DNA of 64,000 nucleotides. Source: G963667675 sp965197565. Lineage in GTDB: Bacteria; Chloroflexota; Dehalococcoidia; Lucifugimonadales; UBA3495. The notes beneath the pieces are model-generated. The model saw only the letters and a list, made by a program, of their open reading frames with translations, had not been told where the DNA came from and did not search any database. The DNA lies in NCBI GenBank assembly GCA_965197565.1, contig CBDANK010000004.1:868001-932000 (forward strand), read 5' to 3'. The position numbers and the translations under genes are program-made. Numbering within the stretch: the first letter of the stretch is position 1; the number at the start of each line of letters is the position of its first letter. Below are positions 45,806-55,754 of this stretch, one piece after another.

Positions 45806-46594
45806 ATGCAAGTGAAGAAAGTCCTCGGTTGGGCGGCGGCGGTGATTCTCACCGTGGCAGGTATGGGATACGGCCTGCACATCGCGTACGCCGACGATGC
45901 CGGGAGAGCTATACCGACGATAGGAGTGACAAGCCCTGCCGCCGGCACGATTGAGGTCATCTGAGGAGTGCCCGGCGATACCGATACGCTGAATTCGTAC
46001 AGGGTGATGTGGGCCCCGGAGGGCCAGTCACACTCATACTCTGAGGCCAACACTGACACCGGCGGAAACGCATACCCGCCGGCTGATGCGAACTCGTACA
46101 CGATAACGGGACTTGCGGCAGGCGAATACCACGTCAAGGTCCGCGCCCGATACGACGATAACGGGAGCGGTCCATTCAAGGGTTCGGTAGTCGTGCGGGT
46201 TGCGGCCGCGGCGGAGCGGGAGGCCGAAGACCCGGACAGGTCTATACAGGCGATAGGAGTGACAAGCCCTGCCGCCGGCACGATTGAGGTCGTCTGAGGA
46301 GCGCCCGGCAATACCGATACGCTGAATTCGTACAGGGTGATGTGGGCCCCGGAGGGCCAGTCACACTCATACTCTGAGGCCAACACTGACACCGGCGGAA
46401 ACGCATACCCGCCGGCTGATGCGAACTCGTACACGATAACGGGACTCGCGGCAGGTGAATACCACGTCAAGGTCCGCGCCCGATACGATGATAACGGGAG
46501 CGGTCCATTCAAGGGTTCGGCAGTCGTGCGAGTAGAGGGGGCGCCTGAACCGGCTGAGGAGCCTGAGTCCGCGGAGCAGAAGGCCGACCCCTGC
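45806..46594 (+). pseudogene. Secreted fibronectin-type repeat protein with two in-frame UGA codons
   Basis: ATG 45806 with AAGGAG upstream begins a clear signal peptide (VLGWAAAVILTVAGMGYGLH, then IAYADD). Two nearly identical 333-bp units follow, each reading VTSPAAGTIEV, then I or V, then UGA, then G(V/A)PG, then TDTLNSYRVMWAPEGQSHSY. The UGAs at 45962 and 46295 are in frame and occupy the place where fibronectin repeats have Trp (EVxWxAPG). The frame otherwise stays open to 46663. At about 46595 it runs into an hsdR fragment, so its own C-terminus is lost. Likely TGG to TGA mutation copied by duplication. Recoding as Trp or Sec is unproven. Confidence 0.65.
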
Positions 46595-47322
46595 GAACCA
46601 AGGCGGCCCGTAAGCGCTTGGCCGAGCGGTTCAAGAGCGCCGATGACGATCTACGCCTTGTGATCGTGTGCGATATGTGGCTGACAGGCTTCGACTGTCT
46701 ACCGGCGCACACCATGTACCTAGATAAGCTGCTGGCAATGCACAGCCTCATGCAAGCGATAGCTTGCGCGCGTTCTTCTACGGTTGTGAATACGAGCAGG
46801 CATTGCGGGTCCAGCCGCAGCACGTGCTGCTGGTGTATCTCCACGCGATTGATCACGTGTTCGGGCAGAACGACGGTTGGAAGCGCCTACAGGCGCTGGT
46901 CAAGGAAATGTCGGGGGCGTTTGCGCTGGCGGTGCCACGCCCGGAGACGGAACAGATCGCCCCGCGTCTTGCGTTCTTTCAACAAGTAGTGGCGATGATC
47001 CGCAAACGATTGGCGGACGACGTTGGCGGTGGAGTTGCCCACGGCAGGCAGCGTGACATCAACAACGCAGTGCGCCAGGTCATCGGCGGTGCGGTCGATG
47101 CGGACGAGGTGATCGATCTATTCGCGGTCGCAGGTCTTGAGGAAGCCCGCCTGGATATTCTCGGCGACGAGTTTCTCGGTCGGGTGGCCGCACTGGAGCA
47201 AAAGAACCTGGCATTGGAGACGCTGCGGAAGTTGCTGAACGGCCAGATCCGCATCACCGAGCGGACCAACATCGTGCAGAGCCGGAAGTTCCGCGAAGCG
47301 CTCGAATTCGCGATGCTCAGCC
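46595..47322 (+). pseudogene. hsdR: HsdR remnant (type I restriction subunit, C-terminal parts)
   Basis: The first piece reads TKAARKRLAERFKSADDDLR and DMWLTGFDCLPAHTMYLDKL, the helicase motif region. After LMQAIA it jumps, with a frame change near 46775, to RAFFYGCEYEQALRV and the DUF3387-type C-terminal domain (AIDHVFGQNDGWKRLQALVK, IGGAVDADEVIDLFAVAGLE, QIRITERTNIVQSRKFREAL). The nuclease domain and most helicase motifs are missing. It is joined on both sides to unrelated sequence (fibronectin gene, IS5). No hsdM or hsdS is seen nearby. Confidence 0.85.
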
Positions 47323-47965
47323 CAAGGAACTGGAGATGACAGCACCATCCACCGGACCTTCCAGCGATGGGTAGAGGGTGGGGTGCTGGAGCGTGTCTGT
47401 GCCGTCCTGATAGAAGAATGCCGGAAGTTGGACGGCGTAAACTGGGAATGGCAGTCAGCCGACTGCTCGATGGGAAAAGCGCGTTTTGGGGGGGCGCTAT
47501 TGGACGCAATCCCACGGACCGGGGCAAGGCTGGGAGCAAGAAAAGCATCCTGGTCGACGGGGCTGGCGGACCACTGAGCGTGGTGGTGGCCGGAGCTAAT
47601 GTCCACGATACGAAACTCCTTAGGCCGACGCTGGAGAGCATAGTGGTGGAGCGGCCGGAAGGCGCCCAAACCTGTGCCTGGACAAGGGGTATGATAATCC
47701 CACCGACCACAGGACCGTCGCCGACGCCGGATACCAGCCGCAGATCCGGCGTATTGGCGAGGAGAAATTGGACCAATCGGGCGAGAAGACCCACCCGGCC
47801 CGGCGGTGGGTGGTGGAACGCACCCTGGGCTGGCTGTCCAAGTGCCGGGCGATACTGGTGCGCTACGACAAGAAGCCATCCAATTACCTGGGTCTGCTCC
47901 AACTGACATGTGCCCTTATCTGGTACCGCCGTCAATGGAGCCTCGCTAATTTGAGATAGTTACTC
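47323..47965 (+). mobile_element. Truncated IS5-family (IS1031/IS427-type) copy
   Basis: The sequence matches the element at 36510 from the codons KELxDDSTIHRTFQRWV onward and ends with TTTGAGATAGTTA (about 47951-47963). The left third is absent, replaced by hsdR sequence. The transposase has additional frame changes in its second half and is inactive. Confidence 0.85.
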
Positions 47966-48283
47966 TGGCCCACCACGCTTGACAAAATCAAGAACCTTCA
48001 CATTGACGCTCACCTTGGACCTGTAGGCCGAGCCTGCTTCCCATCCGCCAGAACGGCCAACGAACGTGATGAGCGAAGGCCCCTGTTACTAGAGCAGCGG
48101 CCTTTCGTTTGTGCGACCAAGCCTCTGACACAGGAGAGTCGGTCCCGCGGCGGCGCGTTCTCTCGCATGAGGTCGTCAGTGTCTATCGGCTTCTCACTCC
48201 GTGCGCCCGCCCCACAATTGGAAACCCTCTGCCTGGGTGGTGATAGACTGGTAGGAGCCTAGAATCGGACGAATTAGCGCCCT
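47966..48283 (-). other. Intergenic region with a VLDF-module remnant
   Basis: On the minus strand at 47970-48040 a coding-like remnant reads AGSAYRSKVSVNVKVLDFVK then RGGPE-stop. The same module occurs at 61408-61490 and in shorter form at 50893. The remainder to 48283 shows no gene. Confidence 0.5.
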
Positions 48284-48715
48284 ATGCTGAGCAATAGCTG
48301 TGAACTGGTTGATCTTATCCTCGTCGGCTGCGTCAAGAGTAAGCGCCATCGTGCTAGCCTCGCCCGAGACATCTACACGTCAACCCTTTGGCAGCATCGG
48401 CGGGTATATGCGGAGTTGCATGGCTGTCCCTGGTACATTCTCAGCGCCAAGCACGGGCTCCTAGCTCTCAGTACTTGGATTGAGCCATATGATCTGTCGT
48501 TGGCCGATCTCTCTGCCGCTGAGCGTCGCGAGTGGTCGTTAGGAGTCTTGGATGACCTTGCGGCAGAGATTCCAACGCTGGATGGAAAGACCATTGAGGT
48601 TCACGCAGGCAAGCGTTACGTGGAATTCGGCTTGGAGAACGGTCTTCACGAGGCCGGTGCCGTCGTTCGCCGACCACTGGCACATGTGGTTGGTCAGGGT
48701 CGGCAATATGTCTAG
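48284..48715 (+). CDS. DUF6884-family protein
   Basis: The 143-residue protein shows the pattern of DUF6884: LILVGCVKSKRHRASLARDI with the early Cys-Lys, YTSTLWQHRRVYAELHGCPW, then YILSAKHGLLALSTWIEPYD. It ends IEVHAGKRYVEFGLENGLHE and a VVRRPLAHVVGQGRQ segment. The family's activity is unknown to me. The fold is sometimes compared with YaaA-like or TGT-related proteins. It is followed 51 bp later by an HhH-GPD-type gene on the same strand, so a nucleic-acid-related function is plausible. Confidence 0.65.
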   Translation: MLSNSCELVDLILVGCVKSKRHRASLARDIYTSTLWQHRRVYAELHGCPWYILSAKHGLLALSTWIEPYDLSLADLSAAERREWSLGVLDDLAAEIPTLDGKTIEVHAGKRYVEFGLENGLHEAGAVVRRPLAHVVGQGRQYV

Positions 48716-48766
48716 TATCGAGAACACGTGGCTTCGTGTTCTCAGGAAGGATGAGGGTGGTTCAGG

Positions 48767-49651
48767 ATGCGTGTACCAGACATTCCCCACGCGGCCACAG
48801 TGGCCGAGGCAATCGCCAGCGACTTCTACGCTGACCGGCTAGACCTGTCCGCCAGGGACGTGGAACCGGGCAGCACATGGTCGCGAATGCCGGAGGTCGA
48901 ATGCGTAACGCGCCTGCGCAATTCAGGTGCCTCTCACCGAACCGTACGCCTGTTCCTGACTTTCGTTGCAGCCATGGACCGCGCCCGGGACGCCACGCGT
49001 CTTTGGAATAACGGGGTCGAGCTCTTTCAATCCTATCCGGAGCTCTTTGAACCCGCTGAGGCTTCAGCGGTCCCGATCTCCACGCTCCGCGCGAGGCTGT
49101 CCCAATATGGAGTGAGCCAACGTCATGGCCCCGACTCCTCTGCTTGGCACATCATTGCCCGCAGCCTTGCGGTAGGAGGAAACCCTGTAAGCCGGGTAGT
49201 GGATTCCGGCGTTGGGAACGCTGGAGAGTTGCTCAGCTACCTGCGTACCAGTTTCAGGGGGCAATCCCGGTTTCCCCTGCTCAGGGGTCCGAAGATTGGG
49301 CCAATGTGGGTGCGTATGCTTGTCGCTCCAGGCGGGGCCACGATAGACGACATAGACATCATCCCTGTCGCGGTAGACGTGCATGTTCGCCGTGTTACTG
49401 GAAACCTTGGGGTCGTGGATACTCTGGATATGTCAGAAGGAGAAGCTAGACAAGTGATTCAGGGCACCTGGCGCGCAGCCGTAGCCAGAGCGAGGATAGG
49501 AGGTCCGGCCGGAATAACCGACACCTGTGCGGCGCTTGACCCGGCTCTGTGGTTATTCGGGAAGTTCGGGTGCAGTCATTGTGAGAACGTGCCCCAACCG
49601 GTACCCATCGGTCGTGCGTGCAACCACTGTCAGCTTCGCACTTTGACCTGA
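48767..49651 (+). CDS. HhH-GPD-like DNA glycosylase family protein with C-terminal Cys cluster
   Basis: The protein has 294 residues. The region LLSYLRTSFRGQSRFPLLRG then PKIGPMWVRMLV (about 162-192) looks like the helix-hairpin-helix of Nth/MutY-type enzymes. It is followed by IIPVAVDVHVRRVTGNLGVV (about 203-222), which contains the catalytic-type Asp of the VDxHVxRV motif. The C-terminus has CSHC and CNHC spaced 18 residues apart (about 269-290), in the place of the 4Fe-4S loop of Nth though with different spacing. The lysine of bifunctional glycosylases is not evident. It probably acts on damaged or modified DNA bases. It pairs with the DUF6884 gene. Confidence 0.6.
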   Translation: MRVPDIPHAATVAEAIASDFYADRLDLSARDVEPGSTWSRMPEVECVTRLRNSGASHRTVRLFLTFVAAMDRARDATRLWNNGVELFQSYPELFEPAEASAVPISTLRARLSQYGVSQRHGPDSSAWHIIARSLAVGGNPVSRVVDSGVGNAGELLSYLRTSFRGQSRFPLLRGPKIGPMWVRMLVAPGGATIDDIDIIPVAVDVHVRRVTGNLGVVDTLDMSEGEARQVIQGTWRAAVARARIGGPAGITDTCAALDPALWLFGKFGCSHCENVPQPVPIGRACNHCQLRTLT

Positions 49652-49703
49652 GGCACATTCAAATCGTGTGTAGGCCGAAGGATAGGAACTGAGGAGTGAG
49701 TCG

Positions 49704-50732
49704 ATGACACCGTTTCAAAGTGAGCTCTGCTGGGAAGCACAACTTGAGCGTATGCTTGATGACCAAAAGCCAGAGGACGCCCATCTCGACTATAAGGGCA
49801 TAGAAAGCCTACTGCCTTCCGGTAGAGGCGGCGGTGGATTGGACAGGCAGAAGAGGGCTGAAGACATAAGCAAGGACGTTTCTTCGTTTCTCAACTCAGA
49901 TGGCGGTTTGTTGGTGTATGGGGTGCCGGAATCGGAGGACCCCAGTCGCACGGGAGGTTCACCGATTCCCGGTGGCCCTGAAATTGGATTCCGGAGAGGA
50001 GAAGTCACTAAAGAAACGATTGAGGATCTGATCACCAGCAACATCCAGCCAAGACCGGGGCCCGACCTATTTCAAGTCACGGAGGTGCCTTACTGCGGCC
50101 GGATTGTTATTGTCGTTGAGGTCGATGTCGGATTGGGCGATGTTTGGCAGGCGAAAGACAGGAGGTACTACAAGAGGTTCAATTACAAAGCCGAACCTAT
50201 GGACCACTACGAAGTTGAAATGGTCAGAAACCGCACCATGGGGCCAAATTTGAAACTGGCATTCGGGCTCAACGACCAGTGGGAAACAACCTTGTCGAAC
50301 ACAGAATACCTTGCCCGCCGTGGAGAGGAGGTTCGAATCCACGTCGGTATTCAGAACATGCGCAACTGCATGGTCGAGGCAGCGTTGATAGAGCTCGGCC
50401 TCTACCATCCTAACGATATGAATGCTAGCGCCAAGATAGCCCAAGGAGAAGTTCCCAAAGGCATATTCCCGGTCGAATTCGAGCCCGTCGTGATTCGAAA
50501 GATCACTTGCGGCAAGGAGGGTTATTGGGGCTTCCTTAACGGTGTAACAGTGGCTTTGGGCCAGCTTTCTTGGAATGGTGCAAATCCAGGCTTAGCAGGG
50601 AGGTACTCGCCAGTGTTCAAAACAGAAACGCCGGTTCCAGTGACTGTCTTGAACATGAGAGGAGTAGCCATGGTGAACGGCATCGCTAGTCTGCATGCGG
50701 CCTGCTTCTGGAGATCCAAGCGCCAAATATGA
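49704..50732 (+). CDS. AlbA_2 (Schlafen-type) domain protein
   Basis: The 342-residue protein has an N-terminal AlbA_2 domain: HLDYKGIESLLPSGRGGGGL, KRAEDISKDVSSFLNSDGGL, LVYGVPESEDPSRTG and DVWQAKDRRYYKRFNYKAEP. These are the acidic-plus-glycine motifs of Schlafen-core relatives. The second half (about 180-342) is a beta-rich extension without a recognised family, unlike the RecG-like tail of the AlbA_2 protein at 29984. There is no membrane segment. It is likely a nucleic-acid-binding or tRNA-directed defence or regulatory protein. Confidence 0.82.
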   Translation: MTPFQSELCWEAQLERMLDDQKPEDAHLDYKGIESLLPSGRGGGGLDRQKRAEDISKDVSSFLNSDGGLLVYGVPESEDPSRTGGSPIPGGPEIGFRRGEVTKETIEDLITSNIQPRPGPDLFQVTEVPYCGRIVIVVEVDVGLGDVWQAKDRRYYKRFNYKAEPMDHYEVEMVRNRTMGPNLKLAFGLNDQWETTLSNTEYLARRGEEVRIHVGIQNMRNCMVEAALIELGLYHPNDMNASAKIAQGEVPKGIFPVEFEPVVIRKITCGKEGYWGFLNGVTVALGQLSWNGANPGLAGRYSPVFKTETPVPVTVLNMRGVAMVNGIASLHAACFWRSKRQI

Positions 50733-50892
50733 AGACAACCACAGGGATAGTGGGACTGCAAACCGGTAACCACACGTCGACTATTACTCACCCATATATT
50801 GTGACCAATGAGGAACAATGGAGCATAACGTAGTTGCAGAGATTGTCGATGTACTGAATGGGAGCGGCTCACGCTGAGGCTGCCCACCAGAC

Positions 50893-50930
50893 TTGATAAA
50901 ATCAAGAACTTTCGAATTGAAGCTCAGGTT
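50893..50930 (-). repeat. VLDF-module remnant
   Basis: The minus strand encodes LSFNSKVLDFIKSGGQ, a variant of the module at 21224, 25168, 47975 and 61408. It lies between the AlbA_2 and DUF4268 genes. Confidence 0.5.
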
Positions 50931-50957
50931 GGAGTGCTCGCCTAGACGGTACGGGAG

Positions 50958-51869
50958 GTGGAACGGATGCACGATGAAGCCCGCCGTCGTCAAGAAGACG
51001 CACGGTACAGATGCTTCTTCCTAAAGATAGCAGATCGGTTGAAGAGCCAAGGATTCGATGACCTTCCGACTCCCACACCAGCACATTGGCTAGAATTCCG
51101 TGCCACCTACCCATGGGTACACTATCGGGCTGCATGCCTCCCGGACTTGCGTGAAGCAAGAGTTGCGGTTGTGATTGACAACCGCGATGCAGCTAGGAAT
51201 CGTAGGCTGTTCGATTTCATCCTGGAAGACAAGAGGAACATTGAATCCGAGCTTGGGGAATTGATTTGGGAGCGAGAACGCAACGGAGAGTCCCATATAT
51301 CAGTGCGACTTCCGAACTGTACCATTGATGACAGCCCCAAGGCCTTGAAGGAAGTAGAGGAGTGGTTCGTTCAGACGCTACGGGACTTTGCTAGAGTGTT
51401 CTGGCGGCACCTGCCCACGAAGCCAGCCTGGTCTTTTTTCCGGAACTGGTCGCACAAGAGGTGGTCCTACAAACCGGACTGTACAGTCCCGGCGGACATC
51501 AGTTTGGAGGAATGGTGGGAACCCGACCAAGACAGGGCCGGGGTGGGAATAGTGATTCGTACTGCCTATAGGGGACGTTATGAAGGCACAGACACAGACC
51601 AGGAAGCCCACGCCTTAGCAATACGACGAGAAGTCTTGGCTACTCTGACACAGCAGCGAGCATCTATTGAGTCGGAGTTAGGGCCGTTGCATTGGGGCAT
51701 CCCATACAGCGACCACTCGTATCGCATATGTGCGTTCCTATCTGATCGTACCTGCTTTGACGACGATGCCGTGATAGCCGCGACTCGGCACTGGACCGAT
51801 AACGCAATTGAAGAGTTCAAGCGAGTTCTCGAGCAGGTCGCCGAAACGATAGAGCTAGACGAACGGTAA
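50958..51869 (+). CDS. DUF4268-domain protein with two tandem domains
   Basis: The 303-residue protein contains two related halves. The first (about 70-155) reads ARVAVVIDNRDAARNRRLFD, NIESELGELIWERERNGESH and WFVQTLRDFARVF. The second (about 195-300) reads GVGIVIRTAYRGRY, SIESELGPLHWGIPYSDHSY and HWTDNAIEEFKRVLEQVAET. Both share the ESELGxLxW core and the C-terminal helix of DUF4268. The family is common near restriction and phage-defence genes, but no activity is established. A short helical N-terminus precedes the domains. There is no signal or membrane segment. Confidence 0.75.
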   Translation: MERMHDEARRRQEDARYRCFFLKIADRLKSQGFDDLPTPTPAHWLEFRATYPWVHYRAACLPDLREARVAVVIDNRDAARNRRLFDFILEDKRNIESELGELIWERERNGESHISVRLPNCTIDDSPKALKEVEEWFVQTLRDFARVFWRHLPTKPAWSFFRNWSHKRWSYKPDCTVPADISLEEWWEPDQDRAGVGIVIRTAYRGRYEGTDTDQEAHALAIRREVLATLTQQRASIESELGPLHWGIPYSDHSYRICAFLSDRTCFDDDAVIAATRHWTDNAIEEFKRVLEQVAETIELDER

Positions 51870-51987
51870 GTGCTACCCCCGGGGCAGTTCAGCTTGGCCC
51901 TGTAGGAGATATAGACGCGGTCTGAGAACATCACTGGCCTAAAACCCTGAACATCGACACCCTAGGGTTAGTCGCTGTTCTTGCTCC

Positions 51988-52026
51988 TTGACTCTTGTCA
52001 ATGCTGTGTGTAACTATATTACACAC
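51988..52026 (+). promoter_or_regulatory. Promoter and operator of the vapBC pair
   Basis: TTGACT (51988-51993), a 17-bp spacer and TAACTA (52011-52016) form a plausible promoter. It is overlapped by a perfect palindrome with 8-base arms GTGTGTAA and TTACACAC around CTATA (52006-52026), a likely autoregulatory site. GGAGG follows before the antitoxin ATG. Confidence 0.65.
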
Positions 52027-52052
52027 TCATCACGATCTGACAGGAGGGCGAT

Positions 52053-52328
52053 ATGGCCAGAGTGCAGTTGGTAATGCCGGATGCAGACCGAGACCGCTTC
52101 GTTCACCAAGCCCGGCAGGAGGGCATGTCCCTCAGCGCGTGGTTGCGTGCAGCCGCTCGGGAGCGCCTTGAAGCACGCCAGCGCGTCAAGGTGTTCGAGT
52201 CCCCGGATGACGTAAAGGAGTTCTTCCGGTCTTGCACAGTGCTGGATGGTCCAGAGACGGAACCGGATTGGGATGAGCACCTGCGCGTTATGAACGAGTC
52301 CCGCGGGACAGGAGTAACGGGCACGTGA
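52053..52328 (+). CDS. VapB-type antitoxin (ribbon-helix-helix-like)
   Basis: The 91-residue protein starts MARVQLVMPDADRDRFVHQA and continues EGMSLSAWLRAAARERLEAR, the strand-helix-helix pattern of RHH antitoxins. The tail is acidic (DVKEFFRSCTVLDGPETEPD), typical of the toxin-wrapping region. It stands immediately behind a palindromic operator and overlaps the toxin gene by 4 bp (GTGA), which indicates translational coupling. It should bind and neutralise the PIN toxin and repress the operon. Confidence 0.82.
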   Translation: MARVQLVMPDADRDRFVHQARQEGMSLSAWLRAAARERLEARQRVKVFESPDDVKEFFRSCTVLDGPETEPDWDEHLRVMNESRGTGVTGT

Positions 52329-52720
52329 TCTTCGTAGATACCAACGTCTTCATGTACGCGGTGGGACGCCCTCACGCACTCCAGACATACGCCCAGGACT
52401 TCTTCATCGAAGCCAATCGGAGTGGGACGCCGCTGTGTACTTCAGCAGAGGTAATGCAGGAACTGGTCCATGTTTATCTGCCCACTGGAAGGCTGCAAAC
52501 CTTCGATGCGACGCTAGGTTTGATGGCAAGCGCCGGAGTTGAGGTATGGCCGCTGGAGGAGGCGGATGTGGCTCTGGCCCGTCAACTCCATGAGCAATAT
52601 CCCGCGTTACAGGCCCGGGACCTCTGCCACCTAGCCAGTTGCAGAAGACGTGGGGTCCGAGAGATCAAGACTTTTGACCGGACATTCGCGGCCATATCCG
52701 GTAATCCGTCAGTCCAATAG
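52325..52720 (+). CDS. vapC: VapC-family PIN-domain toxin
   Basis: The 131-residue PIN-domain ribonuclease has all four acidic positions: IFVDTNVFMYAVGRP (Asp4/5), SAEVMQELVHVYLPTGR (Glu), LQARDLCHLASCRRRG (Asp) and IKTFDRTFAAI (Asp). The start is GTG at 52325, inside the antitoxin stop. When free it would cleave specific RNAs such as tRNA and stop growth. The frame is intact, so the module may be functional and help keep this accessory region. Confidence 0.9.
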   Translation: MIFVDTNVFMYAVGRPHALQTYAQDFFIEANRSGTPLCTSAEVMQELVHVYLPTGRLQTFDATLGLMASAGVEVWPLEEADVALARQLHEQYPALQARDLCHLASCRRRGVREIKTFDRTFAAISGNPSVQ

Positions 52721-52768
52721 TGGAGAGAGCAACAGGGTTGGCCGCAAGCTAACTGCCTGAATGTAAGT

Positions 52769-55663
52769 ATGCCACGCCAGACCGAGCCGAATGCAAACAA
52801 CGCACTAGGCGACATGCTGCGGGGCATGATGCCGGGCTGTGAAGTCCGCTCTGAGAACACCCAGACCTTCATCGACCATCCGGGCCGTCATGCCGACGTG
52901 CTGATCGTCGCGCCGGGCCGCTCCCCGTTGGTCGTCGAGGCTGAGTATGAGCCAGCTGTCGAAGCGGAGACGGACGCCTCAGAACGGCTAGGGCTTCGTG
53001 TGAAGGGTGCCCCGCGCACCGTCGAGGCTGCCATAGCCCTGCGTTATCCCAAGACTGTGGAAGACGCCTATGACCTGCGCTTGGCTCTAGTCGAGACACG
53101 CCTAACCTACTGCGTCCTTCATCAGGACGGCAGCCGATTTCCCGAATCGGGATGGCTGGGCGGCTCAGTGAGCGACCTAGCTGACATAGCCCGCTTGGTG
53201 TCCGTCCCACATAAGGCAGTGGAGCAGGCGGCTGACACGCTTGAGCAAGGCATTGGCCAGTCCGCCACACGTTTGGAGGAAATGGCGAAGCTGCGCCCCA
53301 ACGTCACCCCTGTTATTGCCCGGTTGCTGGGAATGAGCGACGTTCCCCAGACCCGTCGCATGGCCTGCGCCATCATCGCCAACGCCATGGTCTTTCACCA
53401 GCGCATCGCGGGTATGCACCAGGGGGTGAAACCTCTGCGCTTGGTGTGCGGCCCTAACATTGCAAGGCCCCAGAGTGAGGCTCTCGCGGCCTGGGAAGAC
53501 ATCCTGAAGATCAACTACTGGCCCATCTTTGCTATCGCCAAAGACATCTTGGAGCAGCTTCCCGGAGACGCTGCCACTGGCATCTTGCGAGAGTTGTTGG
53601 AAACTGCCCAGGAAGTGGAAGCCACCGGCGTCGACAACGCCCACGACCTGTCAGGCCGCATCTTTCAACGGCTTATCGCCGACCGGAAGTATCTGGCTAC
53701 CTTCTACACGCTTCCAACCTCGGCCGCGCTGTTGGCCCGGCTAGCCGTGGCCAAGATGGACGGCGTGAGCTGGGCCGACACCGAGGCCATCGGCAGGCTG
53801 CGTATCGGGGATTTCGCCTGCGGCACCGGAGCTCTGTTGTCGGCAGTGTACGAGCAGGTTACTACCCACCACGAGCGCGCCGGGGGCGACTCCACATCGC
53901 TGCATCCCGTGATGATGGAGGAGGTCCTGTACGGCTGCGATGTCATACCCTCGGCCATTCACATCACAGGCTCCACCTTGTCCGGTATGCGGCCCAACGT
54001 AGGATTCAATCAGTCCCGTCTCTACACCATGCCCTACGGAAAGCAGAAGGACAGCACGGTGAAGATAGGTTCCCTGGAGTTGCTCCAAGCCTCCACAGCC
54101 TTAACCTTGTTCAATACCAGCGACCCAGCTCTGCGCACCGGCAGCGTGGGCGAGGAGACTGCTGCCCAGATCAACGTGGACATCCCGGACGCGAACTTTG
54201 ACCTGGTGATAATGAATCCACCCTTCACCAGGGCAACCAACCATGAAGGTGCCCATGCGGATATCACCAACCCCGCCTTCGCCGCGTTTGATGCTACGCC
54301 TGCTGACCAAACGGAGATGGGAGACCGGATCAACCAGTTAGGGAAGGGCTCCTGCTACCACGGCAACGCTGGAATCGCTTCAGCATTCGCTGCGCTGGCC
54401 CACAAGAAGCTCAAGGCCGGTGGAGTCCTCCCTGGTCTTGCCCCTATCGGCAGCTGCGGGCCTATCCTGGCAAGGGTTCAGGGAGACGCTGGCCAAGAAC
54501 TACACCGACCTTACCGTGTTGAGCATAGCGGCTTCGGATAACGACCACCTTTCGTTCTCGGCCGATACGGGCATGGCTGAGTGCCTGGTTATGGCCCGTA
54601 AGCTCAAGCAGTCCGAGGCAGCGACAGGGGCAGGACGCGGGCACTTCGTATCTCTGGGCCGCCGCGCCCAAGGGTTTGCCCATGCCGGTTCGCTGGCAAT
54701 GAACGTTTCCAACCCCGAACAGGCGAGGCGGGTTGAGGATGGGCCTTATGGCGGCACGGCTTTGATGATCGGTGACGAGTTGGCCGGCGAAAGCATGACC
54801 GTCCCGGTTCAGACGGACGGGGCATCATGGGGTGCAGTCCGTCTGTCCGACTTGTCGCTGGCTCAGACAGCTTTCGCATTGGCCCAATCAAAGCTATGGC
54901 TTCCCGGCAGCCACTCGGCGTTGGACGTGAAAGTGGCTCCGTTGAACAAGGTGGCTAAACTCGGCTTGGTTGATCGAGACATCACGGGACCACGACCTCG
55001 CGGTCCCTTCGACAAGATCGCCCCAACTCCTACAGCCACCTATCCGTCTCTGTGGAACCACAATGCAAAGAACGAGACCCGGATGGCCTGCCTGCCAGAC
55101 TCCCAGCTCCGGGTCAAGTCGGGAATGGAGGAAAAGGCCGCCGTTGCCTGGGCTACGGCCAGCCGCGCTCATGTCAATCGCGATTCAGGTTCAACTCGCA
55201 GCCGTTGACCGCAGCGTTCACCGAGCGGGAGAGCGTGGGTGGCAGAGCGTGGCCCAACGTAAGATTTCCAGGCAGCCGGTTCGATTATGCCTTCACGCTG
55301 TGGTCTAATTCTACGCTTGGGCTGCTGCTGTATTGGTGGCACTCAAACCGGCAACACAGTGGTCGAGGCACCACTACTATCAGAAACGTTGAATCACTGC
55401 CCGTCCTGGACCTCCGTGCCCTCAGCGAGGAGCAGCTGCGCACCTCTGAGGCCATTTTCAACGAACTCAGGGACATGGAGTTGAAGCCCGCCTATCTTGC
55501 CGACGCCGGTCCCAACCGGGCGCTGCTGGACCGCAGGATCGTCTGCGACCTTCTGGGCTTCGACGAGGAAACCTACGTGGGGGGGGCCGCCGCTTGGCCG
55601 CCAAGTGGTGCGCCGAGCCGTCAGTACACGGTGGCAAGCGGCGTCCGAGGGGTGCTAGATTAG
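52769..55663 (+). pseudogene. N6-adenine DNA methylase (large stand-alone), two frameshifts
   Basis: Read across frames it has about 960 residues. An N-terminal nuclease-like region (SENTQTFIDHPGRHADVLIV, PLVVEAEYEPAVEAE) is followed by a helical part and the methylase core with motif I GDFACGTGALLSAVYEQV (about 347-364) and motif IV FDLVIMNPPFTRATNHEG (about 476-493). A target-recognition-like C-terminus follows (FTLWSNSTLGLLLYWWHSNR). The frame changes near 54420 (LKAGGVL to VLPLSAAAGLS) and near 55186 (NRD to FRFNSQPL). Each needs only one base, so it may be intact in reality. Related enzymes belong to type IIG-like or phage-defence systems. Confidence 0.75.
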
Positions 55664-55754
55664 TCAGCTAGGGCCGCTGGGAGTGGAGCTATGAGTAGGC
55701 GATTGCTCGTTGGCCATCACTCCCCCAAATGTCGTTGCCCAGGGGATATGAAAT

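Noticed and set aside
45962..46297. Selenocysteine at the UGAs of the fibronectin repeats
   Set aside because: The position matches a structural Trp, not a redox residue, and I see no convincing hairpin just downstream. Mutation of TGG is simpler.
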